Positions 8,655 to 16,663 of a stretch of 64,000 nucleotides of DNA are shown piece by piece. The notes below the pieces were generated by a model. The model was given only the letters and a program-made list of their open reading frames with translations, ran no database searches and was not told where the DNA came from. The position numbers were made by a program, and so were the translations under genes. The first letter of the stretch is position 1, and every line of letters starts with the position of its first letter. Source of the DNA: Pseudomonas sp. stari2 (GTDB taxonomy: Bacteria; Pseudomonadota; Gammaproteobacteria; Pseudomonadales; Pseudomonadaceae); contig NZ_CP099760.1 in the NCBI RefSeq assembly GCF_040760005.1, positions 4,459,501-4,523,500 of the forward strand, given 5' to 3'.

Positions 8655-10883
8655 TCAGGATTTGTCGGACGCATATTCGTAGTTGTAATAGCCGTAGCTG
8701 CCGTTGCCGTAGTAACTGGCCGCACGCTTCTCGACGCCGTTGAACACCGCGCCTTTCAACTCGATGCCGTTCTGGGCGAAGCGACGAATCGTCAGTTCGA
8801 TCTCTTTGGCCGGGTTCACCCCGAATCGCGCGACGATCAGGCTGATGCCTGCTTCGCGACCGACAATCGCCGCATCCGTCACCGCCAGCAGCGGCGGTGT
8901 GTCGATGATCACCACGTCGTAGCGCTTGCTGAGTTCCGCCAGCAGGTCGCGGAAATTGGCGTGCATCAGCAGTTCGGAAGGATTGGGCGGCACCTGGCCA
9001 CGGCTGATGAAGTGCAGGTTGTCGACTTCGACCTTGTTGATCGCCTGTTCGAGGGTGCAGCGCTTGACCAGCAAATCCGACAAACCGTTGGTGATCGGTG
9101 TGTTCAGCGTCTTGTGCAGATGCCCCTTGCGCATGTCGGCATCGATCAGCACCACGCGCTGGCCGCTCTGGGCCATGACCGCCGCGAGGTTGGAAGACAC
9201 GAACGTCTTGCCGACCTGCGGGCTCGGGCCGGAAATCATGATGCGGTTGTTGGTAGAGTCCAGCGCCGCGAAATGCAGGCAGGTACGCAGGCTGCGGATC
9301 GACTCGATGGACAGGTCCGTCGGATTGCGCAGGGCCAGCAGATACGCCGGTGTGTCCGCCGTGACTTTGGCGCGGACTTTCTTGGTGTCCTCTTCTTTTT
9401 GCAGGGCGCTGTAAGGGATCGATGCGTAGACCGGCAAGCCGAGTTGCTCGATGGCTTCCGGCCCCTCCAGGCCCTTGCTCAGGGATTTGCGCAACAGCAC
9501 CAGGGCCACACCGACAAAGGCGCCGAGGAAGGTCGCAATCAGCACGATCAGGGCTTTTTTTGGTTTGACCGGACTGGTCAGGTCTACATCCGCCGAGTCC
9601 ACCAGACGCACGTTGCCCACGGCGCCGGCGCGGATGATGTCCAGTTCCTGGGACTTGTTCAGCAACTGGGTATAGATCTGCGAAGCCACTTCAACATCGC
9701 GGGTCAGGTTGAGCAGTTCCTGTTGCGTAGCCGGCAGGTCGCCAACCTTGCCTTCCAGCGACTTCTGTTGCTGGGTCAATTCACCGATCTGGGTCATCAG
9801 TGCACGATAGGCCGGATGCTGCCTGGTGAACTTGCGATCCATTTCCGCCTGCTGCATTTTCAGCTCGGAAATCCGCGTTTCAAGGGCGACGGACTGGCCG
9901 AGCACCGATTGGGTTTCCAGGGAGATGTTCACGGTCTTGCCGCGCGTCTGGTAGGCATTGAGCGCATCGCTGGCCTTGGCCAGGTCGCGTTTGACCTGCG
10001 GCAACTGACTTTGCAGGAAGGCCAGGCTCTGCGCCGCTTCGGCCGAGGTGCGGCGTACGTTCTGGTCCACGTACAGCGAGGCGATCTTGTTGAGGATCTT
10101 CACTGCTTCAGCAGCGTCGGTGCTGGCCAGGGCCAGGCGGATGATCCCCGACTCCTTGCCCTGTTCGGAAATATCCAGCGCGTCCTGATACCCCTGAATA
10201 GTCACGATCCGTGGGTAGCGCACCACTTCAAACCGGGTGCCGGGGTTGGCCAACAGCTGCGTGATCTGCCCTTCTACGCCATCCTGTGCGAAGGCTTCAC
10301 CAGCAGTGCCTTCTGCCAGCAGATTGTCGTTGTCGTCGAACAACTGAAAGCGATGCTGCTCGCCGGCGATCAGGCTGAGTTTCTTGCCCAGCAGCTCCTT
10401 GGGCAACTCGAGCCGGGCGAACTCCAACCGTTCACCGCCCCAAGCGTAGCTGCTCAGCCCGAAACGTGGCGGCGCGACGCTGAGTTCGGTTTCACCGCGA
10501 TAGCGGCGGGAGAGAAAACCGCCAATCACCGGGAAAGTATTGGGGGTGACGTCGATGTCCAGGCGCAGATCGTCGACGGTCTTGCCGATCACCGCGCGGG
10601 ATTTGATGATGCCGATCTCGGTCACGGACGGCGACTGACCACCCAGCATGCTGTTGAGGTCGGAGAAGCCGAGCATGTCATTCTTCTTCGGCTCGACCTG
10701 TACCAGCGCGTTGGCCAGATACACCGGCGTGGCCAGAATCGCATAGGCGACGCCGGTCATCATGAACGCGCCGGTGAAAGCGCCGATCAACCATTTCTGA
10801 TCGAGCAAACTGCCAAATATGCCGAGTAGATCAATACTGTCTTGATCGTTGTCACGGGTGCCGACTACTGACGGTAACTGCAT
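8655..10883 (-). CDS. wzc: Polysaccharide co-polymerase and tyrosine autokinase
   Basis: A 742-residue inner-membrane protein. A Wzz chain-length domain covers roughly residues 15-460, with membrane segments at about 33-50 and 442-464 and a periplasmic coiled region between. The cytoplasmic BY-kinase domain has Walker A GPSPQVGKT (552-560), Walker A' VVLIDADMR (577-585) and Walker B VVIIDTPP (656-663). The C-terminal tail has seven tyrosines between 724 and 737, the autophosphorylation cluster. It drives polymerisation and export of EPS, cycling between phosphorylated and dephosphorylated states through Wzb. It is the second gene of the operon, 38 bases after wzb. No Wza outer-membrane channel gene is seen in the window. 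Confidence 0.93.
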   Translation of the reverse strand: MQLPSVVGTRDNDQDSIDLLGIFGSLLDQKWLIGAFTGAFMMTGVAYAILATPVYLANALVQVEPKKNDMLGFSDLNSMLGGQSPSVTEIGIIKSRAVIGKTVDDLRLDIDVTPNTFPVIGGFLSRRYRGETELSVAPPRFGLSSYAWGGERLEFARLELPKELLGKKLSLIAGEQHRFQLFDDNDNLLAEGTAGEAFAQDGVEGQITQLLANPGTRFEVVRYPRIVTIQGYQDALDISEQGKESGIIRLALASTDAAEAVKILNKIASLYVDQNVRRTSAEAAQSLAFLQSQLPQVKRDLAKASDALNAYQTRGKTVNISLETQSVLGQSVALETRISELKMQQAEMDRKFTRQHPAYRALMTQIGELTQQQKSLEGKVGDLPATQQELLNLTRDVEVASQIYTQLLNKSQELDIIRAGAVGNVRLVDSADVDLTSPVKPKKALIVLIATFLGAFVGVALVLLRKSLSKGLEGPEAIEQLGLPVYASIPYSALQKEEDTKKVRAKVTADTPAYLLALRNPTDLSIESIRSLRTCLHFAALDSTNNRIMISGPSPQVGKTFVSSNLAAVMAQSGQRVVLIDADMRKGHLHKTLNTPITNGLSDLLVKRCTLEQAINKVEVDNLHFISRGQVPPNPSELLMHANFRDLLAELSKRYDVVIIDTPPLLAVTDAAIVGREAGISLIVARFGVNPAKEIELTIRRFAQNGIELKGAVFNGVEKRAASYYGNGSYGYYNYEYASDKS

Positions 10884-10921
10884 AAGTCTTTCTTACCATT
10901 CACTGTTCTGAAGAATATTCA

Positions 10922-11362
10922 TCAATGCCCGAGGCGTTGTGCCCATGAGCCAACAGCATCTTCAATCAATGCATGGGCATGAATAAAAGCGGCCTGCCCT
11001 TGACGATACGGATCCTGTATTTCTCGTTCGTTCTGCCACTTGCCGAGAAGAAACACTTTGCCCCTGGCGTGAGAGGCAATCTTCAGTACTTGTTTTACAT
11101 GCTCTTTTTCCATCACCAGAATCAGGTCTGATTCATTGACGATGTCCGCTGTCAGTTGCCGCGCCTTGAAGCCTTCGGCGCACTGCCCACGGTCTTCCAG
11201 CACCTTGCGGGCTGTTGCCTCCATGGACTCACCAACCCTTGCGGACAAGCCTGCGGAGGTGACGGTGATCGTCGAGGGCGCCAGTGCGTTGCGCAGCAAC
11301 AGTTCTGCTGTGGGACTTCGGCAAATATTGCCGACGCAGACGACAAGGATCTTTCTGAACAA
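10922..11362 (-). CDS. wzb: Low-molecular-weight protein tyrosine phosphatase
   Basis: A 146-residue cytoplasmic phosphatase with the active-site loop CVGNICRS (nucleophile Cys9, Arg15) and the DPY motif (IQDPYRQG) bearing the general acid Asp. It dephosphorylates the tyrosine cluster of Wzc. The start is a TTG at 11362, because the homologous N-terminus FRKILVVCVGN begins right after it and no ATG or GTG fits; a GGGAAAG stretch lies 6 bases upstream. It is the first gene of the minus-strand EPS operon and diverges from the glycoside hydrolase gene. The TTG start may hold its expression low. Confidence 0.9.
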   Translation of the reverse strand: MFRKILVVCVGNICRSPTAELLLRNALAPSTITVTSAGLSARVGESMEATARKVLEDRGQCAEGFKARQLTADIVNESDLILVMEKEHVKQVLKIASHARGKVFLLGKWQNEREIQDPYRQGQAAFIHAHALIEDAVGSWAQRLGH

Positions 11363-11665
11363 GGTTTACTTTCCCGTGTAATGTCAATCGGCCAACATTC
11401 CGTGTGGATTGAAATAAACCCACCAGACTTTCCCGCACTCGGAAATAGATTCGCCTGTTAGTACCGGTGCATTAAGTACCACGGGGTCCAAAAGTCACCC
11501 AACCAGAATTACCGGACTAAAAATAACTGTGATTTTCGGCGTTTTTTACACGCGGACTTTTCCGACAAAAAATAACATTTGTGCACTTTTCAACCCTTCG
11601 GACATCGGAATAGGGGTAACGAGATAACTATTGGCTAGATGTCATTTCTCATCAGGAGAGCAGAC
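11363..11665. promoter_or_regulatory. wzb / glycoside hydrolase divergent promoter region
   Basis: A 303-base AT-rich non-coding region that must hold the promoter of the EPS operon (minus) and of the hydrolase (plus). It contains GTGCATTAAGTACC at 11467-11480, which read on the minus strand resembles the 373-387 motif of the galE-galU region. It also carries the two 15-16 bp elements described separately. I could not place -10/-35 hexamers convincingly. No small coding sequence is apparent. Confidence 0.6.
11512..11576 (+). repeat. Pair of EPS-promoter elements (copies 2a and 2b)
   Basis: Copy 2a is CCGGACTAAAAATAAC (11512-11527) followed by TGT. Copy 2b is CCGACAAAAAATAAC (11562-11576) followed by ATT. 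The order (TGT-type first, ATT-type second) and the orientation match copies 1a/1b at 417-460, but the spacing is 50 rather than 29 bp, a difference of about two helical turns. Confidence 0.6.
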
Positions 11666-12610
11666 ATGAAATCAGCACATCTCATTCGTCTCGGCGCCCT
11701 TTCCCTGTTAATGCTCAGTGCAGCGCCTTCGCTCCACGCCAGCGAGCTGTTCCCCGCCCTCCCCCACAAAACGGTCGGCGTTCAGGTCAAAGTCCAGAAT
11801 TTTTCCGCCGCTGATGCCGCGCAGATCAAGGCAGCGGGTTTCAGCTTCGTGCGCCTGGGCGCGTGGAGCGACAGCCTGGGCGACAAGACCTATCAGAAAC
11901 AGCTCGGCGATGCGTTTGCCGCCGCCGGATCCGCCGGCTTGCCAGTGCTGATGACGGTACGCGCCATCAAACCGCTGTCGGCAGACCCGGCCACCGCCGG
12001 CACGGCGTTTGCCAGCGCGGTCGCCCGCCTTGAGCAGACCTACGGCTCTCAACTGGTCGCGATTGAAATCTGGAATGAACCGGATCTGGACACGTACTGG
12101 CCCACGGGCAATTTCAGCACCACGTTTGCGCCTTTCATGAGCGCGATGTGCAAGGCGCTGCAAGACAATCCCACCACCACTCCCGTGATCGGTTTCGGCT
12201 TCGCCCGGCCACCAAGCGCCGGTTCGGCCTCGACCGTAGCGCTGAACAGCATTCTCGGTACGTATCCCAAGTGTTTGAGCGCCATTTCCTACCACCCCTA
12301 TGGCATGACGGCGACGCAGATCAGCAATGCGCAGACCTTCATCCAGCAGAACTTCCACCTGCCTGGCGTCATCAGTGAATGGGGGATTTCAGCACTTGCC
12401 TCCAACGGTGGTCCCGACGGACAGGCCACCAAGATCGCAGCGTTCATTGCCGATGTGAAACGACTGCAGATTCCGCTGACTTCGATCTACGAATGGAAAA
12501 ACAGTGATTCGGGGAGCAATGACCGAGAGAAGAATTTCGGCTTGCAGACCTCGAACGGGCAACCGAAGCCCGCAGAAGCGGCCGTCAGAACGCAGCTGGA
12601 GTCCGAATAG
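11666..12610 (+). CDS. Secreted glycoside hydrolase (clan GH-A, PslG-like)
   Basis: A 314-residue protein with a signal peptide (cleavage likely after LHA, residue 25) and a TIM-barrel hydrolase pattern. IEIWNEPD has the acid/base Glu138 after Asn, and VISEWG has the nucleophile Glu238 on a late strand; SYHPYG lies between them. This layout is that of clan GH-A enzymes, including the PslG-type endoglycosidases that trim exopolysaccharide during biosynthesis. The ATG at 11666 follows AGGAG with about 8 bases spacing; a longer reading from 11639 would begin before the ribosome site. It is divergent from wzb and shares its regulatory region, so it probably edits or degrades this EPS in the periplasm or outside. 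Confidence 0.8.
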   Translation: MKSAHLIRLGALSLLMLSAAPSLHASELFPALPHKTVGVQVKVQNFSAADAAQIKAAGFSFVRLGAWSDSLGDKTYQKQLGDAFAAAGSAGLPVLMTVRAIKPLSADPATAGTAFASAVARLEQTYGSQLVAIEIWNEPDLDTYWPTGNFSTTFAPFMSAMCKALQDNPTTTPVIGFGFARPPSAGSASTVALNSILGTYPKCLSAISYHPYGMTATQISNAQTFIQQNFHLPGVISEWGISALASNGGPDGQATKIAAFIADVKRLQIPLTSIYEWKNSDSGSNDREKNFGLQTSNGQPKPAEAAVRTQLESE

Positions 12611-12661
12611 GTCGCACATTCATCAGTCAGTTGCTTTGAACCTGTGCCGCGATTTGGCATC

Positions 12662-12733
12662 GTATCTATCGATACCGCGCCTCGCCCTTTCAAACAGCCG
12701 TTTTCAGGTTGTTGCCTGCGGGGCTATCGATAC
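12662..12733. repeat. Repeated CTATCGATAC upstream of tal
   Basis: CTATCGATAC occurs at 12666-12675 and again at 12724-12733, in the leader of the transaldolase gene. The first copy is part of an inverted repeat GTATC-N4-GATAC (12662-12675). It could be an operator or only a chance palindrome. Confidence 0.3.
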
Positions 12734-12802
12734 ATCCACATGCCCTTGAGTGGCTGTCAGCGCTCGGGTAATGTCGTCAGACCCATAGGACAGAGCACGC
12801 TC

Positions 12803-13729
12803 ATGACTTCCAAGCTGGAACAACTCAAACAGTTCACCACCGTGGTTGCCGACACCGGCGACTTCGAAGCGATTTCCCGGGTCAAGCCGGTCGACGCCAC
12901 CACCAACCCTTCCCTGCTGCTCAAGGCGGCGGCCATTCCGGCCTATGCCGAGCTGCTGAACGCCGCCGTTCGCGACTGCAAGGGCGATGTCGGCCTGGCC
13001 AGTGACCGCTTTGGCGTCGCGGTGGGTCAGGAAATCCTCAAAGTGATTCCGGGCCGCATTTCCACCGAAGTGGATGCGCGCCTGTCGTTCGACAAGGACG
13101 CGATGCTCAAGCGTGCGCATCGCCTGATCGAGCTGTACGACAAGGCCGGCGTCGGCCGCGACCGCGTACTGATCAAGATCGCTTCGACCTGGGAAGGCAT
13201 CCGGGCCGCCGAAGTACTGGAGAAGGAAGGCATCCAGACCAACCTGACCCTGCTGTTCTCCTTCGCTCAGGCCGCTGCTTGCGCCGACGCCGGCGTGTTC
13301 CTGATTTCGCCGTTCGTGGGTCGCATCTACGACTGGTACAAGAAGGCCAACGGCAACGACTATACCGGCGCCGATGATCCGGGCGTACAGTCCGTGACGC
13401 GCATCTACAACTACTACAAGGCCAATGACTACAAGACCGTGGTCATGGGCGCGAGCTTCCGCAACCTCAACCAGATCGAGCAACTGGCCGGCTGCGACCG
13501 CCTGACCATCAGTCCGGACCTGATCGACAAGCTGGCAGCAGACACCGGCAAACTGGAGCGCAAACTGGCCCCCGGTCACGCCGGCGAAGCACGTCTGAGC
13601 CTCAACGAATCGCAATTCCGCTGGTTGTCCAACGAAGATGCGATGGCCACCGAGAAACTGGCCGAAGGCATTCGTCAGTTTGCCCGCGACCAGGAAAAAC
13701 TCGAGGCGCTGCTGCAAGCCAAGCTGTAA
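12803..13729 (+). CDS. tal: Transaldolase
   Basis: A 308-residue cytoplasmic enzyme of the non-oxidative pentose phosphate pathway, exchanging a dihydroxyacetone unit between sedoheptulose-7-phosphate and glyceraldehyde-3-phosphate. [13 protein letters not shown] is the N-terminal signature. [12 protein letters not shown] holds the Schiff-base lysine, and [28 protein letters not shown] is the phosphate-binding region of TalB-type enzymes. Length is normal. The ATG at 12803 is chosen from homology; only a distant AGGA precedes it. A strong terminator follows, and the gene converges on rssC. Confidence 0.95.
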   Translation: MTSKLEQLKQFTTVVADTGDFEAISRVKPVDATTNPSLLLKAAAIPAYAELLNAAVRDCKGDVGLASDRFGVAVGQEILKVIPGRISTEVDARLSFDKDAMLKRAHRLIELYDKAGVGRDRVLIKIASTWEGIRAAEVLEKEGIQTNLTLLFSFAQAAACADAGVFLISPFVGRIYDWYKKANGNDYTGADDPGVQSVTRIYNYYKANDYKTVVMGASFRNLNQIEQLAGCDRLTISPDLIDKLAADTGKLERKLAPGHAGEARLSLNESQFRWLSNEDAMATEKLAEGIRQFARDQEKLEALLQAKL

Positions 13730-13747
13730 CGGGCTGACGACAAACGC

Positions 13748-13782
13748 AAAAAGGGCGAACCCTCACAGGTTCGCCCTTTTTT
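13748..13782. terminator. Intrinsic terminator after tal
   Basis: AAAAGGGCGAACC (13749-13761), a 6-base loop, then GGTTCGCCCTTTT and a T run. The stem is flanked by A and T runs and may serve both tal and the converging rssC. Confidence 0.9.
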
Positions 13783-13801
13783 GTGCCTGATGGCTGGGGA
13801 A

Positions 13802-14284
13802 TCAATGCCTTTCGAGGGCATTCACCAGATCATGGAAGGCTTCGCGGTTGGAGTCGTTCAGGCCCATGAGGATCTTGTGCGCTTCCAGCACCTTGATCCG
13901 CACGACTTCCTCAGACTGATCCTGATCCGGCAGGTCATCGAGGCATTCCGGGCAAGGCACGGGATGGTTGACGATATTGAACACCTGCTCGAAACCCATC
14001 GATTGCAGCAGACGGGTGATGTCGTCGTGGGTGGTGACCACGGTCGGCAGCAGGCCGACCTTTTGCCGCGACAGGATCGACAGCTTGGCCAGCAGACCCA
14101 GCGTGGTGCTGTCGATGCTCCGGGTTTCGGTCAGATCGATCACGATCGCGTTGAAATTCAGCGCGGTGAAGATCTTTTCAATAGTCGCATCCAACGCCGA
14201 ACACAGGGTCAGGCGAACTTCACCGACGAACTTCAGGACGAAGGTGCCGTCCTGCTCGGCGAACTGGATTCTACCGGTACTCAT
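13802..14284 (-). CDS. rssC: STAS-domain anti-sigma factor antagonist
   Basis: A 160-residue protein with one STAS domain over about residues 1-105. IVIDLTETRSIDSTTLGLL carries the phosphorylatable Ser/Thr cluster (Ser59-Thr61) of SpoIIAA-like proteins. A C-terminal extension contains a CPEC pair. The start overlaps the stop of the response-regulator phosphatase gene (TAATG), so both are coupled, the classical layout of a partner-switching module in which the phosphatase dephosphorylates the STAS protein. The symbol follows the PAO1 pair next to tal (RssB/RssC), as I recall it. An HsbA-type protein is the close alternative. Confidence 0.75.
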   Translation of the reverse strand: MSTGRIQFAEQDGTFVLKFVGEVRLTLCSALDATIEKIFTALNFNAIVIDLTETRSIDSTTLGLLAKLSILSRQKVGLLPTVVTTHDDITRLLQSMGFEQVFNIVNHPVPCPECLDDLPDQDQSEEVVRIKVLEAHKILMGLNDSNREAFHDLVNALERH

Positions 14285-15465
14285 TAAAGATTCCTGCTCA
14301 ACACCAACAAGGCGATATCATCCGGCATCTCCCCTAGCGTGGCCAATCCAAAAACCTGCCGCAGGCCATCCAGGCTGCCGCCCGCCGACTTGACCCGTTG
14401 GGGCAAGGCAGCTTCTTTCTCTTTGAGTGTGGGTTCTGGCAAAAGATCCAGAATGCCATCAGACATCAGCGTCAGGCTGAACGTCGGTGGCAGCTCGAGC
14501 ACGTGGTCTTCGTAGGTGGCTTCGTTGAAAAGCCCCACGGGCAGGCCGCGCCCTTCGAGGTAGCGAACACTGTCAGGCGTGTACAACACAGGCAACGGCA
14601 GATGGCCGCCGATGCTATAGGTCAACAAACCGGTCTCCTCGTCGATGACTCCACCGACCATTGTGACGTGTTTACCCAGCTTACAACTGATCAGCCCCCG
14701 GTTGATATGACCAAGGACTTCCGAAGGCTTGAATTCCGGCAAGGTGCCGTTGCGCTTGGACTCGAACAACAGGCGCGTGGTCATGAACTTCAGCAGTACG
14801 GTGACGAACGCCGAAGAGGCGCCATGGCCCGACACATCCGCCAGATAGAACGCGACCCGACGCTCGTCCACCCGGAAATAATCGACAAAATCACCCGACA
14901 GGTACAACGACGGGATGATCTGGTGGGCGAATTTGAACGCGTCGATGGTCCAGGGGCTTTCCGGCAGCATGTTCATCTGCACCTGGCGACCGGCGTTCTG
15001 GTCTTCCTGAAGCAGATTCAGGCTGGCTTCGAGCTCACGGTTGGCCTTTTCCAGCTTCTCGCGGTAGCGCTGGTTTTCCAGCAGCAGACGCGCACGATCC
15101 AGAGCCCGGCGCACGGAGTGCTCGAGCACGGCCAGATCTTCGAGAGGCTTGATCAGGTAATCCGCCGCGCCCAGGCGCAGGGCCTCGACCGCGTCGTTCA
15201 TCACGCCGGCACCCGAAACCACGATCACAGGCGTCTGTGGTGACCGCTCGGTGACCTGACGAATGAGTTCGAGACCGCCCATCTGCGGCATGCGCAGATC
15301 GCAGATGACCAAGTCGGGCTTGTCTTGCTCGAATACCTGAAGACCCTGCTGGCCGTTACTGGCCTGCAAGACGCTGAAACCACTGTCTTCCAAATAGGCC
15401 GCGAGGCTCGCGCGCACTACTTCGTCATCATCGATTATCAGCAGCGTGGCACTGGTTTTTGGCAT
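14284..15465 (-). CDS. rssB: Response regulator with PP2C/SpoIIE phosphatase output
   Basis: A 393-residue cytoplasmic protein. The receiver domain covers about residues 6-122 (acidic pocket IDDD, phospho-acceptor Asp56 in ICDLRMP, Ser/Lys switch region VVSGAG and LIKP). A coiled-coil linker spans about 130-170. A PP2C-like SpoIIE phosphatase domain follows, with GDFVDYF, YLADVSGHGASSAFV and LMSDGILDL as metal-binding motifs. It lacks the extra kinase domain of HsbR. An unknown sensor would trigger dephosphorylation of the STAS partner. Family members of this kind regulate RpoS or surface behaviour in pseudomonads; the output here is inferred. Confidence 0.8.
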   Translation of the reverse strand: MPKTSATLLIIDDDEVVRASLAAYLEDSGFSVLQASNGQQGLQVFEQDKPDLVICDLRMPQMGGLELIRQVTERSPQTPVIVVSGAGVMNDAVEALRLGAADYLIKPLEDLAVLEHSVRRALDRARLLLENQRYREKLEKANRELEASLNLLQEDQNAGRQVQMNMLPESPWTIDAFKFAHQIIPSLYLSGDFVDYFRVDERRVAFYLADVSGHGASSAFVTVLLKFMTTRLLFESKRNGTLPEFKPSEVLGHINRGLISCKLGKHVTMVGGVIDEETGLLTYSIGGHLPLPVLYTPDSVRYLEGRGLPVGLFNEATYEDHVLELPPTFSLTLMSDGILDLLPEPTLKEKEAALPQRVKSAGGSLDGLRQVFGLATLGEMPDDIALLVLSRNL

Positions 15466-15741
15466 GTGGGCAAACGGCGCCAGAATTAGGTTGGCGTAGC
15501 AGGCGGGGCAAAGGCCCGGCGCAGACTACTGGATTCGCTTTCTAGCCTCTCTGCTGCACCGTTTCAGAGCGTTTGCCCTGTACACGGTTGCACCAGAGGT
15601 GCCCTTCTAAGGCGCAGACGGTACTCCCATCCTTCGAGCGTTTCAAGCATGCGCCGATGGTCGCTTGGAGACTTTGTTTGTCAAATCACTCGCAGTTATA
15701 AGAACGGCTTCAACCGTAACCCAATCATTGGATGCGCCCAC
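15466..15741. promoter_or_regulatory. Region upstream of rssB
   Basis: Non-coding bases between the rssB start and the mlaA terminator; the promoter of the rssBC pair must lie here. I see no recognisable operator, small gene or RNA. Readings through this stretch on the plus strand are not protein-like. Confidence 0.4.
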
Positions 15742-15765
15742 AAAAAAGGCGACCTCGCGGTCGCC
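15742..15765 (-). terminator. Intrinsic terminator after mlaA
   Basis: On the minus strand GGCGACC-GCGA-GGTCGCC is followed by six T residues, 20-odd bases after the mlaA stop. Confidence 0.85.
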
Positions 15766-15787
15766 CCTTCATGTCGATCAATCGAGA

Positions 15788-16477
15788 TCAAAAATCGTCT
15801 TCGACGTGGCCGTCCTTGACCTTGAACTCGCGGTTCTGCAGGTAGGCATTGCGGATGAAAGTGTACTTGTCGCCGCTGATCAGCTTCTCGCTGGACAGCA
15901 GGCTGGCGCGGGTGTCGACGATGTTCAGGCCGTAGATGGTGTTGCGCGCCGGGATGTCGTTCATGTAGCGGTACGGTGCGGTGTAGGTGTCTACGTACTT
16001 GGACGGCGCATCACGCAGGGTGCTCGGGCCGAGCAACGGCAGCATCACGTACGGACCGCTGCTGACGCCCCAGTAGCCGAGGGTCTGGCCGAAGTCTTCA
16101 TCACTACGCTGCAGGCCCATCTTGGTGCCCACATCGAAGAAGCCCAGCAGGCCGAAGGTGGTGTTGAAGATCAAACGCGCGGTGTCGACACCGGCGGCGG
16201 CCGGTTTGGCCTGCAGGATGTTGTTCGCCAGGTTGGTGATATCGCCGACGTTGCGGAACATGTTGTGGATGCCGTCTTCCAGGAATTGCGGCGTTACATA
16301 TTCATAGCCCTGCGCCAGAGGTTTCAGCGCGTAAGTGTCGACGAAGTCGTTGAACTGGAAGATCGGACGGTTGACGCTTTCCCAAGGGTCTTCTTCCGTT
16401 GCCGCCTGGGCAACGAACGGAACCAGCATCACGCTGGCGCATACACAAAGCTGAGCGAGAGGGTTGCTCCAGCGCAT
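15788..16477 (-). CDS. mlaA: Outer-membrane lipid asymmetry protein MlaA (VacJ)
   Basis: A 229-residue protein of the Mla pathway, which removes phospholipids from the outer leaflet of the outer membrane and hands them to MlaC. EDPWESVNRPIFQFND is the family signature, followed by RNVGDITNLANNILQAKP, FDVGTKMGL and GYWGVSSGPYVMLPLLGPS. The N-terminus is a signal sequence (MRWSNPLAQLCVCASVMLVPFVAQA). There is no clear lipobox at the cleavage site, so it may be released by signal peptidase I, unlike the E. coli lipoprotein. The ATG at 16477 has AGGAG 7 bases upstream. Single gene with its own terminator. Confidence 0.92.
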   Translation of the reverse strand: MRWSNPLAQLCVCASVMLVPFVAQAATEEDPWESVNRPIFQFNDFVDTYALKPLAQGYEYVTPQFLEDGIHNMFRNVGDITNLANNILQAKPAAAGVDTARLIFNTTFGLLGFFDVGTKMGLQRSDEDFGQTLGYWGVSSGPYVMLPLLGPSTLRDAPSKYVDTYTAPYRYMNDIPARNTIYGLNIVDTRASLLSSEKLISGDKYTFIRNAYLQNREFKVKDGHVEDDF

Positions 16478-16663
16478 AGAAAAACTCCTTGGATTGTACA
16501 TACGCGGCATGCGGGCCACGGTCATAAGAGGTGCAGTATAAGACGGAAACAAGGTTTTAGGCATTTCTGGCGTGAACACCTCTGTAGGACGCATCGTCAC
16601 GCACTTGTCATCCAACTGTCACCGGCAATGCTTAGCCTGACTTCTATTTCAGGGATGTTTTCC

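Noticed and set aside
8961-10829. 622-residue plus-strand frame opposite wzc
   Set aside because: Composition is that of an antisense shadow (rich in Arg, Gln, His) with no domain; wzc is certain.
11382-11387. TTGACA on the minus strand before wzb as a -35 box
   Set aside because: The matching -10 would overlap the start codon, leaving no transcript leader; likely chance.
15665-16663. Plus-strand extension joined in frame to the HAD-like gene
   Set aside because: It runs opposite mlaA and has no homology; the HAD-like gene starts at 16664 (or 16655) after a ribosome site.
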